64,000 bases of DNA. Origin: Ancylostoma caninum. Taxonomy: Eukaryota; Nematoda; Chromadorea; Rhabditida; Ancylostomatidae. Each line of letters opens with the position of its first letter. Within the stretch, counting starts at the first letter, position 1. Location of the stretch: the NCBI GenBank assembly GCA_037903475.1, contig JBAJFG010000188.1:930001-994000 (forward strand), in the 5' to 3' direction. This document shows, one piece after another, positions 26,217-37,500 of the stretch. Both the position numbers and the translations under genes were made by a program. The notes beneath the pieces are model-generated. The model saw nothing but the letters and a program-made list of their open reading frames with translations. It did not search any database and had not been told where the DNA came from.

Positions 26217-26590
26217 TAGAAGCTGTTAATCACAGTGATATGTGTAATTCCATGCAAAACTGCCGAAAAACCCGTTTGCAAGCCACAATTTTTGCGGAGA
26301 TTACGGGCGGGGCCAAGGCTGGGCTACACTGTTTACGCAGTATGCACTTCTTTCCTTGTCACTCATGGAGCACACGTCCCATCCCGTTAGATAGTGGCTG
26401 ATGAGGAATTTTCATGAGGAGTACGAAACTTTGCACAATGTGCACCACCGGGTGTGAGTTATTTAGGAACCTCATTCGCCCACCTTGGCTCCGCCCACTT
26501 GCTCCCCGAGGATTGGAGCTTGAAGACGTGTTTGCGGTAGTTTCGCAGAGAATCACGTATACCATTGCGATTAGCAGCTCCTGTAGAATC
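26217..26590. mobile_element. long-TIR fold-back element, copy 1
   Basis: The left arm includes AACTGCCGAAAAACCCGTTTG and GGGCGGGGCCAAGG. The right arm carries the inverted counterparts (CCTTGGCTCCGCCCAC, GTGTTTGCGGTAGTTT, ATCACGTATACCATTG). The arms are about 100 bp and imperfect. The same family occurs at about 29028-29440. It has no coding capacity. Confidence 0.6.
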
Positions 26591-27904
26591 TTTCCACAAG
26601 AACACCTCGAAAACGATCTATTTTAGGATCGATTGCCCTAAATCTTCCCCTAATGTTTACGTTTTCTCCATAAGTTGTCCCAAGCTTGTTCCAACTCCGA
26701 ACACGCAACCCAAAAACTAGTTCTTTTCCATGTTTTGCTTCCAGAGGCTACTATAAATAGCACTCTTTTGCTATTAGATGCTTTCGAACCCCTAGTGTTA
26801 GACGTTTGAACTTTCATTACAACATCATGGTGACGAGAGACGACCAGTTAGTATCGCCGATTGGTAGCTGTGATATATGACACCTGGCGAACGGTTCGTT
26901 TCCGATTCGCGCAGTAAACCGACCGATCGCCAGCTATTTTCGGCCATTGTCAGGCGAAATGTCCTCCGTGACGATTTTCTCTTCGTTTTATAGCACGTCT
27001 CTATAGCGACATTGATTGTCGATCGAATCGATCCGCTTTTCTCCAGGATTCTTTTCGGAAATAATATTTTTAAAGATGTTTTGAATTTCCGCCGGTCCCA
27101 TAGTGGTGTTATTCTAGTAAGACAAGTGTACAGTTGACAGGAAATGTTTCCAGAATTTCACTGAGTACATCTCATTGTTGGTGGCCTTCTTTAGAATGAA
27201 ACCAGTTCTATTATACATCGAGAGATTAATAACGGCTGTGTACGTAATTGCAGAAGAAAAACTCGAAAAGACGTCAACAGCCTTCTTTCATGAACTGTTG
27301 AAAGTAAAAATAACTGTAACTAGTGTGTCTTAAGTGTACGTAATTATCCGAAATTTATGGAGAATTATGTCCCTATGAAATTCACACAGTGTTCAGTGAT
27401 TGTGTGTCCTTGTACGCATGTATTCCTAGACAAGTCTGTACTGGAGAATTACACATGAGAAATGAATTTTAAAAGGAAAGATACTTGTTCTAATGAACTA
27501 ATCTGCATTAACCCATACCGTAGCATTTCGAGCTAGCAGCAACTCCTGTTTTTCTCCTGCAGAAAAAAACCCCGGCATAGTCTGGATTGTGTACGTTATC
27601 CGGGGAAATCCGAACGAACTTGGTAAAAGGCTAATTCCCCTTTTTGAAACAACATTTCTTTCAAACAAAACATGCCCTAAAAGAATAAAATTGTGCGAAA
27701 GGGTATCCTAGTACCCTTATATGGAATTCTACAAATGTGATCTGGCTTCTTCAGTTATTCTTTGTTCATTAAGTTCCACCCAGGTAAGAAGTAAAGAAAG
27801 CCTCGGATGTTTGGGATCGCAGCTGAAAACGATTTTCTGATGGTTTCCTGATAATCAGGGTTTTACGAAATATGCTGGGCCTAAGTGTCAGTGGAACAGT
27901 GGGT

Positions 27905-28060
27905 AATTTCATGTCTATGGGTACGACTATCCAATGGGTAACAGCTGGGTATAAACAACATTACATATGAGTAGATGTGTTGATGCGTGCCAGTGAAGGG
28001 TAAATCTAGGTACGCTAGCACGTTTAACGCGGGTAATCTCGACAATGCATCCGGGCCCCG
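27905..28060 (+). repeat. dispersed repeat family, copy 1
   Basis: The segment ends with CACGTTTAACGCGGGTAATC followed by AATGCATCCGGGCCCCG. Matching blocks recur at 31010-31215 and 45550-45735, giving three diverged copies in the window, all plus-oriented. The class is unknown. Confidence 0.5.
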
Positions 28061-29027
28061 TTCTCTGTTTTACACTCATTTTTGCGTCTTTTGATTCTTT
28101 CATCGGCGGGTTTTTGAACCTGTTTTTGACTGGTCTTCTCAATCGACGTCAAGTGGTAATAACATGCGTTCTTTTACAATTATGTTGTGCAGAAATTCCT
28201 CAAGATTCTCTCGACAATATCCTATTTTCGCTCTGTCCTTCGAGAAGCTTCGGCTTGACAAGGCACAATGGATAGATCTGTTGCAATTACTCCTCTAACA
28301 TCTCACTTCTTCTTGTTGTCGGTGTTGAAATGGTTGCCAACTATCGCCATGCCAAGGACACAGTGATGCGAAGTTCTATCACTTTTCTGAAGGAGGTGCC
28401 CTTCTTGTCAACAAGTACGTTCAGAAGTTGTACAAAAAGTTTGATGTGAGAGAATCGAAGGACAACCATCGTTAGTGACGCCCACTTTTGGTTTCAAAAT
28501 CGTAGTGCTTCCCTCCGTATACTCCATTGTATTGTATGAGCACCAATCGCACCATAGAAGCTTCTCAAGCATTCTTATATTTAATCTTCATATTTCTTGA
28601 CTTCTTGAAGCGTAGTTCTCTCCTTGTTGGTTATCGAGCAGTAATTGCTGAAGTACTTCAGCTCCCTTCGGATTTAGCTTCTTATGATACTTCCCCTATG
28701 CGAACTAGTTACCGCTTGACCCCTTTCTCCTATGTTCTCAAATTCTGGCTGCTTCCCTGCTCCAAAGCTTTGATTTAACAAAATCCGGTGGAGATTTTCA
28801 TAGTCACATTGACTTAGAGCTGAGATCATCAGGTCTTAGTGATCTTTCAAAATGGACCATGTGAGAAAAGGGCGCCTCACCGGTGAGCCACACCATCGCC
28901 AGTGGGTTGAAGGTGTTCGCGTACATCATACATTTTGACCAGCAGATCTTGCTCTCTTGAAATTGGATGGTTGGAAAATGTTGGATTTGAAAGAGCGCTT
29001 CAAACATTTTTGTGATCAAAGACTCTT
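28061..29027. other. intergenic, nothing recognised
   Basis: No gene supported. Short plus-strand open frames (28045-28275, 28527-28778) are hydrophobic by composition and have no family motif. Confidence 0.5.
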
Positions 29028-29440
29028 CAAGAGCTGCTGATCCCAATGATATACGTGATTCCTTACAAAACTGCCGAGAAGCTCGTTTTCGAGCCCAAAC
29101 TTCTGAGGAGCTTGTGGGCGGAGCCAACGTGCTATTGCGGGGTTTCCGAATCATATCTTTCTCTGCTGGTCGCAAAAGGAGCATACTTTTAATGTTACCT
29201 AACTTCTAGCACACTACTCTATGCTAGTAGGGAGTGGATAATGAAGAGATCTCACGAAGAGTGCGAGTCTCTTCAGAAGTTGCGCTGCTGACAGCACATT
29301 ATTTAGAAACCTCTTCCTCTTGCCTTTCCCTTGCTTCCCGGCCCCGCCTACAACCCCCCCCCCCCCCAAGAATTGGTGCTCGAAGACGAGTTTTTTGGCA
29401 GCGTAGCACACAATCAGGTATACCATTCAAACCAGCAGCT
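29028..29440. mobile_element. long-TIR fold-back element, copy 2
   Basis: The left arm (AGCTGCTGATCCCAATGATA, ACAAAACTGCCGAGAAGCTCG) is matched in inverted form by the right arm (CGAGTTTTTTGGCAG, AGGTATACCATT, AGCAGCTCTT). A run of 14 C at 29354-29367 lies in the right arm. It belongs with the copy at 26217-26590. Open frames on both strands here are arm artefacts. Confidence 0.65.
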
Positions 29441-31009
29441 CTTCGAGATTCCTTTCATATGAAAACCTCAAAAAAAAACTTTTTGAAATAGAGCGCTGCC
29501 TTTCAGAGAATTCAGGAGAAGAAGATCGGTCTAGAACCACCAGAATGGAGACTTGCACATCGTTTCTACTAAGATTTTCAGACCAACTATTATTCTTCCT
29601 CGGTGATCTTACATCGGTGATTTACTGTTAAACTCCCGAGAATCTCCGCTCAAGTCATGCATTTCGAGAGAATTTAATGGTTTCTGGATGAACTTTAGCA
29701 GAAGTTGTTTTTCTTCCTTTCTTTTGTTCCTTTTCAAACAACTAGACATTACGTGAATTTTGGATATTTTTTGAAAACAGCTGCTGGAGTTGCGGGTAAA
29801 CTCTTCCTACATCTTTGTGCTTCCCCAAGAATTTCCCGATTTAAAGGTGGACTAGGAGAGGGAAGAAGAAATCGCTTTTTCAAAATTATCAGAGCCTCTT
29901 TCCTCTTTTACGCCTTTCATTGAGGCTCTACTATTCTGCAAGGCATCCTTATTTTGGGCTGATTTTCTAGTCTAGCAAAGAAAACGCGCTGGTGGACAGC
30001 AATGTGAGGTAATAGAAATGCAAACATATCAACAACATGGTCAAATTTTGTGATTGTATTTAAAAAATATGACTGCAGAATTGAACGCAACAATGTATTT
30101 CTCTTATGGTTTTCTACCATTGACAATCACATGCCTCGTGATCTCCTAACTTTGATTTTGTGAAAGACTCAATTCCTTATCATTTTCCACCACTGCAATA
30201 GAAAAATTGAATTGACCAGGAAATTTTTGAACTTTTTGCGGCGGCTCCGTTCGCCGCGCTCTAATTCGATCAGTGTTTCCGTCGTTCATCGCAGTGCGAT
30301 TACTGTACGTGCGGCTAACAAAAACAAGCATGTTAATTTATGTCATTACTGGTTAGGCAGCTCGGTGGAAGTTAAACGAGCGCTAATAGATGATAATAAA
30401 TTGATGTAAATAATAGTTATTCAGGTCTGATCGTACATTTGAGCAGAAGAATTTTTTTAATTTTGAGTAAATAATGCAGTTTCAAGGTGACTTTATGAGA
30501 GAATTCATCAGCTGCTTTCGTCACGCCGTGGTTTATCTCTTTGCACAGTAACTGCAACAGTAATCTCACTCATTGCGTCGCCTGTTCCCGGATCCCAGGG
30601 TGAGTTTGATGAAAGAGTGTTATTGCCTCGTTGACCTCCTTCTGAGTATCCAGAGCGCATGCCAAACGGGTGGGGAATCGCATTTTTTTTGTGTTTTCCT
30701 CATTGCACTCATATTTAGTTTCTCTTTTTTTACGGTGGTGCGGCTCTTCCGCATGTTATCACTACTCATAATTGATAGCCAAGAGCCATTTATTTATGTT
30801 AAATTCCTTTTTCTTATTATTCCAGCATTCCTTTTGCTCATTTCCAGATTTTCATCAGATTTTCCCTTCTCGTGAAGAATTCAGTTTATTTGTTGTTTCA
30901 CTTCAGAACATTTTATTTTTGAAAAATACACAACGCCGACGTGGGATGATCAATTTCTAAGTCATCAGAGCTCGAACACATCATTGAGGACCCATGATAC
31001 CCACGATAA
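29441..31009. other. intergenic, nothing recognised
   Basis: About 1.5 kb of AT-rich DNA with no supported gene or repeat pair. Confidence 0.5.
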
Positions 31010-31215
31010 ACGCAATAATTTGCTTCAATTACCCTTCACCCGTAGCCCATCAACATATTTACCTATTCGTGACGTTATCTGTACTCAGCTGAAGCCACAA
31101 GCATAGTTGAGATTACCCAGGATGTACGTGTTAACACCTCACAAATTTACGCATCGTTAACACGGAAATCAACACGTTTACCCTGGGTAATCTAGTGAGG
31201 CATCCAGGCCCTATA
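31010..31215 (+). repeat. dispersed repeat family, copy 2, with inverted segment
   Basis: It contains CACGTTTACCCTGGGTAATC followed by GAGGCATCCAGGCCC, matching 28018-28060 and 45683-45730. Within it GATTACCCAGG near 31112 is inverted as CCTGGGTAATC near 31176, so the unit folds back. It overlaps the start of the orphan ORF at 31195. Confidence 0.55.
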
Positions 31216-32049
31216 GCCAAGAGTATAAGATTACCCAACCTTCAAAAACCTGATGCGTCCGAGTCCAAGTTTCAAACATATTCGCTAGAAATACTACAAA
31301 TAAACCTTTTAAGTAACACGATGAGTTGCCGAGAGAAAAATTTTGCTGTAATTTTTCGCACCAAAAATTGTATCTCACTTCAATTAGGCTCTAACCTGGT
31401 TTTCTTTTATGCATATGGTCTGTTTCTGAGGCGATGTGGGAGTGGGGCGTTTCACCTGAAAAGGAAGGAGCGTGCGAACTCCGCGATTGGAGGTTGCATG
31501 TACCCACCAATCGCGGAGAGCAGTCGATCAGCCCTTTTCAGCTATAATAAACGCTTCATACCTGCTTATGGTAGCTGGGTATGTATGCTTACTCTACCTT
31601 CCTCGTTTGCATCTACGAATATCCCAAGTTTTCAAGGCTCTTTTTCTCTAATGACTCTCCAACCATATTCCCTTGTGGAACGGACCATAAAAATAACGGT
31701 CGTATTCAGGGCTTGGAATTTCATTTCCCGCATTCTATGCTCACTCCATTCCTCTCTATGTATCAGTTTTGCAGCCGCTCTATTGGAGAACAGGAGAACA
31801 CTGATTTTTGATCTCGTTTACCATAATTTTCCGTGGTTTTTGATAAATAATGCGGGAAATCAGCAGTTACCACCGCAATATTTTTTTCGTGCAGTATTTA
31901 ACGGCACATCTATAAATTCCGGTTCTACCCATCAAGGTGTGGCAACGACCATTTTCTCTACGAGATTCCCTCGGTTAATGTTCATATTCGAGTGCGTAAT
32001 GGGTAATATGACAGTTTCTCCCGCATCTTGTCGGTCATTCCATCACTGA
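31195..32049 (+). CDS. orphan 284-codon open reading frame, unknown
   Basis: An uninterrupted 284-codon frame, far longer than other non-genic frames in the window apart from the minisatellite and retroelement ones. The first residues come from the dispersed repeat that ends at about 31215. Around 31455-31550 the DNA folds as an imperfect inverted repeat (CTCCGCGATTGG pairing with CCAATCGCGGAG), so repeat DNA contributes to the frame. The product would be serine- and phenylalanine-rich with no domain, signal peptide or clear membrane segment. No splice sites are required. It may be a chance frame in repeat DNA. Confidence 0.2.
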   Translation: MRHPGPIAKSIRLPNLQKPDASESKFQTYSLEILQINLLSNTMSCREKNFAVIFRTKNCISLQLGSNLVFFYAYGLFLRRCGSGAFHLKRKERANSAIGGCMYPPIAESSRSALFSYNKRFIPAYGSWVCMLTLPSSFASTNIPSFQGSFSLMTLQPYSLVERTIKITVVFRAWNFISRILCSLHSSLCISFAAALLENRRTLIFDLVYHNFPWFLINNAGNQQLPPQYFFRAVFNGTSINSGSTHQGVATTIFSTRFPRLMFIFECVMGNMTVSPASCRSFHH

Positions 32050-32394
32050 CATGATATTAAATGACATTTCTGTACTTTAAGATGGAATATGATGTAAAGT
32101 TCAGAGATTTTGATCGTTTCGCTTCCGGTGAGATGTGTCAGTCCGACAGGGTAACTACGACCGCTATGTCTTCCGTTCCATTATAGCTCTGACGTGTGCA
32201 TATCGTCTCGAATCGAGGAAACATTCTGTGACTTATCTCTCGGTGCATCGGCGCTTGCATCAGCAGCGGCGCGGCGGTTTTTCATCATTTGTAGTCGGGG
32301 CGCTTCTAAATGTTGCGTCTCCCTTCACTGTTGGTGTGATTTTCTACTATAGCACCCATTTCGAATAGTCGGGCATAGCTTCTTCCCTATGTAA

Positions 32395-32615
32395 AGCAAT
32401 TTAAACTAGACTCGTGCGTCTGACGCACGACTGACGCAGACGTAGGCATCCATTTGCGAGGGGTTTCCCATGATGTGTGGTTAATGCGATACACATTCTC
32501 TGAGTTGAAGCGACCGCCACGAATAGCCGAGAGACAGCCAACGCGTGCGTCTCACCTGCGTCTGAGCTGCGTCAAGGTTGCGACACGTCGAACGCACGCA
32601 TCTAGTATAAGTTGC
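32395..32615. mobile_element. MITE family A, copy 1
   Basis: The left end AGCAATTTAAACTAGACTCG and the right end, read inward as GGCAACTTATACTAGATGCG, are inverted repeats of about 25 bp. Both are followed inward by CGTGCGTC-type GACGCA motifs. The interior has no ORF. The same ends recur at 54534-54710. Confidence 0.6.
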
Positions 32616-32907
32616 CCTTATTTGGTAAGGTTTTATCGCAATTTTTCAGGCTTCTAAGCGGTTTTCACCCTGTTCCCTGAGATCAGTGAACAATTTCTTT
32701 TCGCCTTTCCTTTTTTTCTTTTTTCTAAGTTGATTCTGGTCCTTCCGACATTTTACTCTCTTTAACTGTATACTATACTTACTATCTTTACACTACTACG
32801 TAATTTATTATATATAATATACTATGTTTCTAGTACTCAGGAAATCAACGCACCATGTTTTGCACGAGAGAAAGGGAAAATCCCACGACTTACACATTGC
32901 GAACAAT

Positions 32908-33302
32908 GTGATGCACATGGTGCATCACATCCTTCCGTCCCCGTGTAGCCACGTGATGCACATGTTGCACCACACAACTATCGAGCGTTGATAACTTCAC
33001 TTTTTTCGACGTTCCTTTCACACAATTACAGTATTTAGCACAGAGAACAAAATATCAGAGAGGCCTGTCACAGCTCTTACTTTAGCAGAAGTCTCATTAG
33101 AACTACTCCTTGGAAATACAGATTCATGCCAGAACGTTCTGACAAGATAGGAAAGTACCAATGACGTGCTGAATAAACGACAATTCCACGCTACAAAAAG
33201 AAAAAGGACACAAAATTGCGAAGAAAACAAAACGCGCAATTAGTTTTCACACTAAAAGAACCGTCCTTCTGTGGCCATGTGATGCACATGGTGCATCACG
33301 CG
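32908..33302. repeat. three copies of a 21-bp near-palindrome
   Basis: The motif GTGATGCAC-ATG-GTGCATCAC occurs at about 32909, 32953 (with variants) and 33280. Each is self-complementary over nine bases either side of a three-base centre. Spacing is 44 and about 327 bp. They lie upstream of the potassium channel gene. They may be paired half-sites for a dimeric DNA-binding factor, or repeat debris. Confidence 0.55.
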
Positions 33303-33697
33303 ACCCGAACAAAGAAATATCATCGGCCACGCGTATTCGCCATGCAAAAATGTGCTCGGTCCGCTACTTGTTAAGAGATGCGTGCTGGTGCAAAACAAGG
33401 TTTTAAAAATCAACACTTCTAATGTAGTAATGGACAGATCCATGCAGAACCCATGCGTCTTCAGAATCGATGCAATGCATCGATGCCAGGGCAAAATCCA
33501 TGAAAAACCCACGATTTCCTCAATTTCATGTAGAACCCGCACATACATGCCGATGCAAAACACGATTTTTAGGTTTCTTGAATAGCTGGGTGTACGAGAA
33601 TTTTCAAATTTCCCCTCACATGTCTAGACTGTCATGCATACATACAGGTTTTTAAGAGATTTCTCAATTCAATGAAAACCCACATATTCCCCTGAGC

Positions 33698-33769
33698 GCA
33701 TTTCGAAACATGGAAAATATGAAAATTTAATGCAAATCAAATTTTCATATTTTCCATGTTTCGAAATGC
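33698..33769. other. perfect 31-bp inverted repeat with 10-base loop
   Basis: 33698-33728 (starting GCATTTCGAAACATGG) is the exact reverse complement of 33739-33769, with a 10-base loop between. A transcript of either strand would form a long, bulge-free hairpin. Perfect pairing of this length indicates recent formation or selection. It lies about 740 bp upstream of the potassium channel start codon. Confidence 0.85.
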
Positions 33770-34508
33770 AGCACTAAATCCAAGGAGCACTGAATTTATG
33801 CAAATTTTTCCCTTCTTTTTTTCGCAACTACAAGAACCGGTGAAGACTGACGAAATCACAATGAATCTATTCGCAGTCACTGAAAAGGCGAGAAAAAAAT
33901 CCATAGATCTAGTTTTTCTCATGACGAATCTTCTGGAAAGTGGGCGTTCTCGCACTTGAACGACAACATTACTAATCTCACAGAATACAGATGATGGCTT
34001 ATCTGATGGTGAGTCTCGAGTGAGTCATCATCCGCAGCGCGTTTCTGTACCGCAGCTCTCGGAATTTTCCTCCTGGACTATAGTAGGTCAAAGTTTCGAG
34101 GGTCCTGTCTTCCCTCTCTTTGGGATTCCACCAGTTTCTTAAAGATTCATTTGCCTTCTTCAACTTTGAACCACCGACTCGTTTGATTTTCCTGCACCTC
34201 CGCTTTCTGCGCAGTCTTTTCTGGCCTCGTTTTTTCCACTGCTTTTCTTTGAACGTTTCTGTTACAAAGAAGAACCTCATGATCAATAGTGGTCAGTGGA
34301 AACGATGAAGCGTGGTTCTCACGTGCGTTGTCATCGTCCGTTCCACTCTCCTCTACTGGTCTTCTATGAATTCCGCTCCTACTTCTTCAGAGTTTCACAT
34401 TTTACAGTGGGTACTCTGCGAGCTTAAGTTTTACCTATATTCTTCCAATTTTTCTTTGCAGGAATTCGTCTTTTCTATAGATTTTCCTCTGGCTGATCGA
34501 AACTGACA
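33770..34508. promoter_or_regulatory. upstream region of the potassium channel gene
   Basis: Presumed promoter and 5' leader. A strong acceptor (TTTTTCTTTGCAG) ends at 34461, 48 bases before the start codon, and is either a trans-splice site or the end of a 5' UTR intron. An in-frame stop (TGA, 34494-34496) precedes the ATG. No core promoter motif is recognised. Confidence 0.4.
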
Positions 34509-37500
34509 ATGACGAAGGTGAAGGTGAACCTAGAAGAGCTATGGAGGGGTGCCGAAAATTTGAAGAAAAAGGTGTCTCGTCAGGAGCCGGTGAGTTTCCC
34601 ACTATACAGGATATCTATATAAGCAGTTCATGGAGTAAAATATCTGCGAGCGTGCAGAGTTTGCGAGAAACTTCTTGAACATTCTTGACTCTGAGGATCA
34701 ACTGAAATATATATTTCTATGTGGAACGAAAAGCTGGAAAAATATATAAAAAAATTTCGCTCAAGTGTCCTTCGCTGTGGACGGTTTTGCCCATTGAGAA
34801 ATAGCATTTGATATGGAGAGACGCAGACATTATACTGGAATCAAATCTTTTAAAATCTGAAAACAGCTGGTGTTCAATATTTTCCAGCACAGCTTTGTTA
34901 AAAACCAATATTTTCATTTAATAGTCAAAATGATCTCGTAGAAAGATCTTATTTTTCTTCATAATTTCAGTATTTCTTTAGGGAAAATCTGGGAAACTTT
35001 AGAAAATCTGGAACACGTCTCTTAAAAACCAATGCCAGACTCTAAACCGCATTAAAGCGCCTCGATTCGAAAGTATAGGTACAGAAATGCAAGTCTTTTT
35101 TTGTATAAATTAATGGGACATCTCTGGCAACTACGTATGAGGATTTTTTTTTGCTTTCAGATGAAAGAAAATTCCTTCTGCGTTAGGGCGGTGACCTACC
35201 TCTACTTGTAATTTGCCGGCAAACAAAGCGGCTTTTCTACTACTTATACGTAAATTGCTCGTGATTTAAACAGGTATCTAAAAGAGGCCACGAAAACAGT
35301 TCCGGTAAATAGCCCTGCGATTAGACGAATCTGTTGTTGGAAAATAGTCGATCTCTGAATATTGCCAATCCAACTCTGCACTACATTATTTCAATAGAAA
35401 TGCCCTCATTCGTCGTGGTCAATTTCCATCAAACTGAAAGTACCAAAAGTGCGCCGTCGTTGCAACATCATACTTGGTGCTATTGTGAGAACGCCCTTCA
35501 CTCAACCTGAAAACACGCGAAACCGGGGTAATTGAACTTTACCAATAGACGCCGCCTACCACAATCGCTGCCTGGTCGCCTTGAGAGTCCCACAGCTGAG
35601 ACTCACAGTCTGCCGCGGACACTGCGCGGCGGCGCAGTGTTCCGTAACCGCTGCGAGCGACATTGATCCGATTTGCGTCGGAGAAGTTTCCGACTCATTG
35701 AGTGACGTCGTTTTTGAACCGGATCGGATCGAGGAGGGCGTCGACCTCGAGCGCAGGTGAATAGAAGCACTTTTTCGGCGGTTTATACCAGTTTTTACCA
35801 GAATCTCTAGTGAAATGTAACAGTTGATTCAGAACCCTTCTTTAACATCCAACGAAAAAAATCTTTGGTCTAGTTCCTGAGTGAGAACGTTTTTTTTTTT
35901 TGAAGTTATTTTCATATTTTTCTCTAGAAACATGTTCCGGTATGCTTTGAAAATTAAAAAAGAGTTCACAAGCTTTCTTTAAAAACTCATGATCTCTCAC
36001 TATACGGTTTTTGGATTAGGGTGTCGCTGCACGAGTTTTGGCCACCCTCAATCAGTAATTATGGTTTGCTTGTTCATTTTAGCAAATACAAATTAAGTAT
36101 TGGGCGTTAACATAACTCCTCGCGCTTTTTTCAGTTGTGATTTTTCACCTGATTGTCATTTTCCCGTAGAATGCTCAGTATGGTTCGAAAGCGCTCTTCT
36201 CCCTCTACAATGCTATCATTATCTGGTTTCCCAGATTTATGAACTTCCTTGATTTTTGAACTCAGGAATAAAACCGCAAATCTGAGAAAGAACACCATTA
36301 CCTCGTTTCATCCAATGGGGACGAGAAAGCCCCCGGTACTGTTCGAAAGCGTATGCTGTGTCGAATATATACGGGGAAGAATATCATCAGTTGAACTCTT
36401 GGAGGGCCAGTTTGACGGTGTTGGCAAAGGTTGGGTCTGACGTTATCTTGTGGTAGGATGACGGACCCTTGCGATTGGATTCTTTTGACAGAAGACAGAT
36501 GGCAGCTTTGAGAAGTATGATGTCCATCTAAAAAAAGATCTTCGTGGAAGAAATCCTTTCGGTCGAAGCAGTTTTTGACATCGAGACGGAATATGTCTTC
36601 TCGAAGCTTAGAAGATCGCTGATGATAGTTCATCTCAAAGAAAACTTCTCTTCCACAATAAGCATAAGTCGGGTGGGCAGATTCGGTGGTCTTTCGAGAT
36701 TCAACTGAATGCCATCCTAGGCGGGTGTCAGTTGTCAGTTGTGCTCTTCCTTACTGACTCAGTGCTTTATTTCGCGGAGCCTCAGCACTCTATTTCGCAG
36801 AGGGCAGTCAAGAAAATGAAACCAAACAACGTACCTGATGACATCCGACATGTGGAAACTGATGGACGATAGTGGCGCTGCATGGCTACCGAAATTCTTG
36901 AAGAAGATGCTTGCAGAGGGTCAAACACCGGAAGTGTGGCAGATGAGTACGACCGTACCTATCTGGAAGGAAACAGGGGACAGCGCGGAATGCTCCTCGT
37001 ACAGACGGATCCGCCCACTCTGCCAAGCCGTGAAGATCTTTGGGCACATCATGGGCTCACAGTTAAGAGCGATTGTCTCCGCAACGCCAAATCACTGCAA
37101 ATTCGTGAAAAGCTGCAGCACCATTGACTCCATTCATGCGGATCGACAAGTTCTTAAAAGACATCGGAAGAAAAACGCTCTGTACATCCTTAATTTCTCG
37201 ATCTCGAGGAATGCCAGATCGCCTCTTCTTTGAACTCAAATGGATGTCCCTGCGAGTGCTAGGAGTAGCCGAGGAATACGTGCATTGAATCAAGCTATCA
37301 TGTCCGCGGTCGTCTAGCGTGGTGAGATGCTCGGCAAAGAGTAGCAAACTCCTTTCGTCTAGGTTAAAGTATATTAGAAGCCACACACATGGTTTCTGCT
37401 ATACGCCGACAACATGATGCTAAGTGCAGAGATGAGGGAAGACAAGATAGAAGTACAACTATGAAAACATCGTTTACGACGGCATTGCTGCGCCTGAACA

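Noticed and set aside
33999..34286. 95-codon basic minus ORF (KRLRRKRRCRKIKR)
   Set aside because: A low-complexity basic run from a T/C-rich plus strand; no splice partners and no family match.
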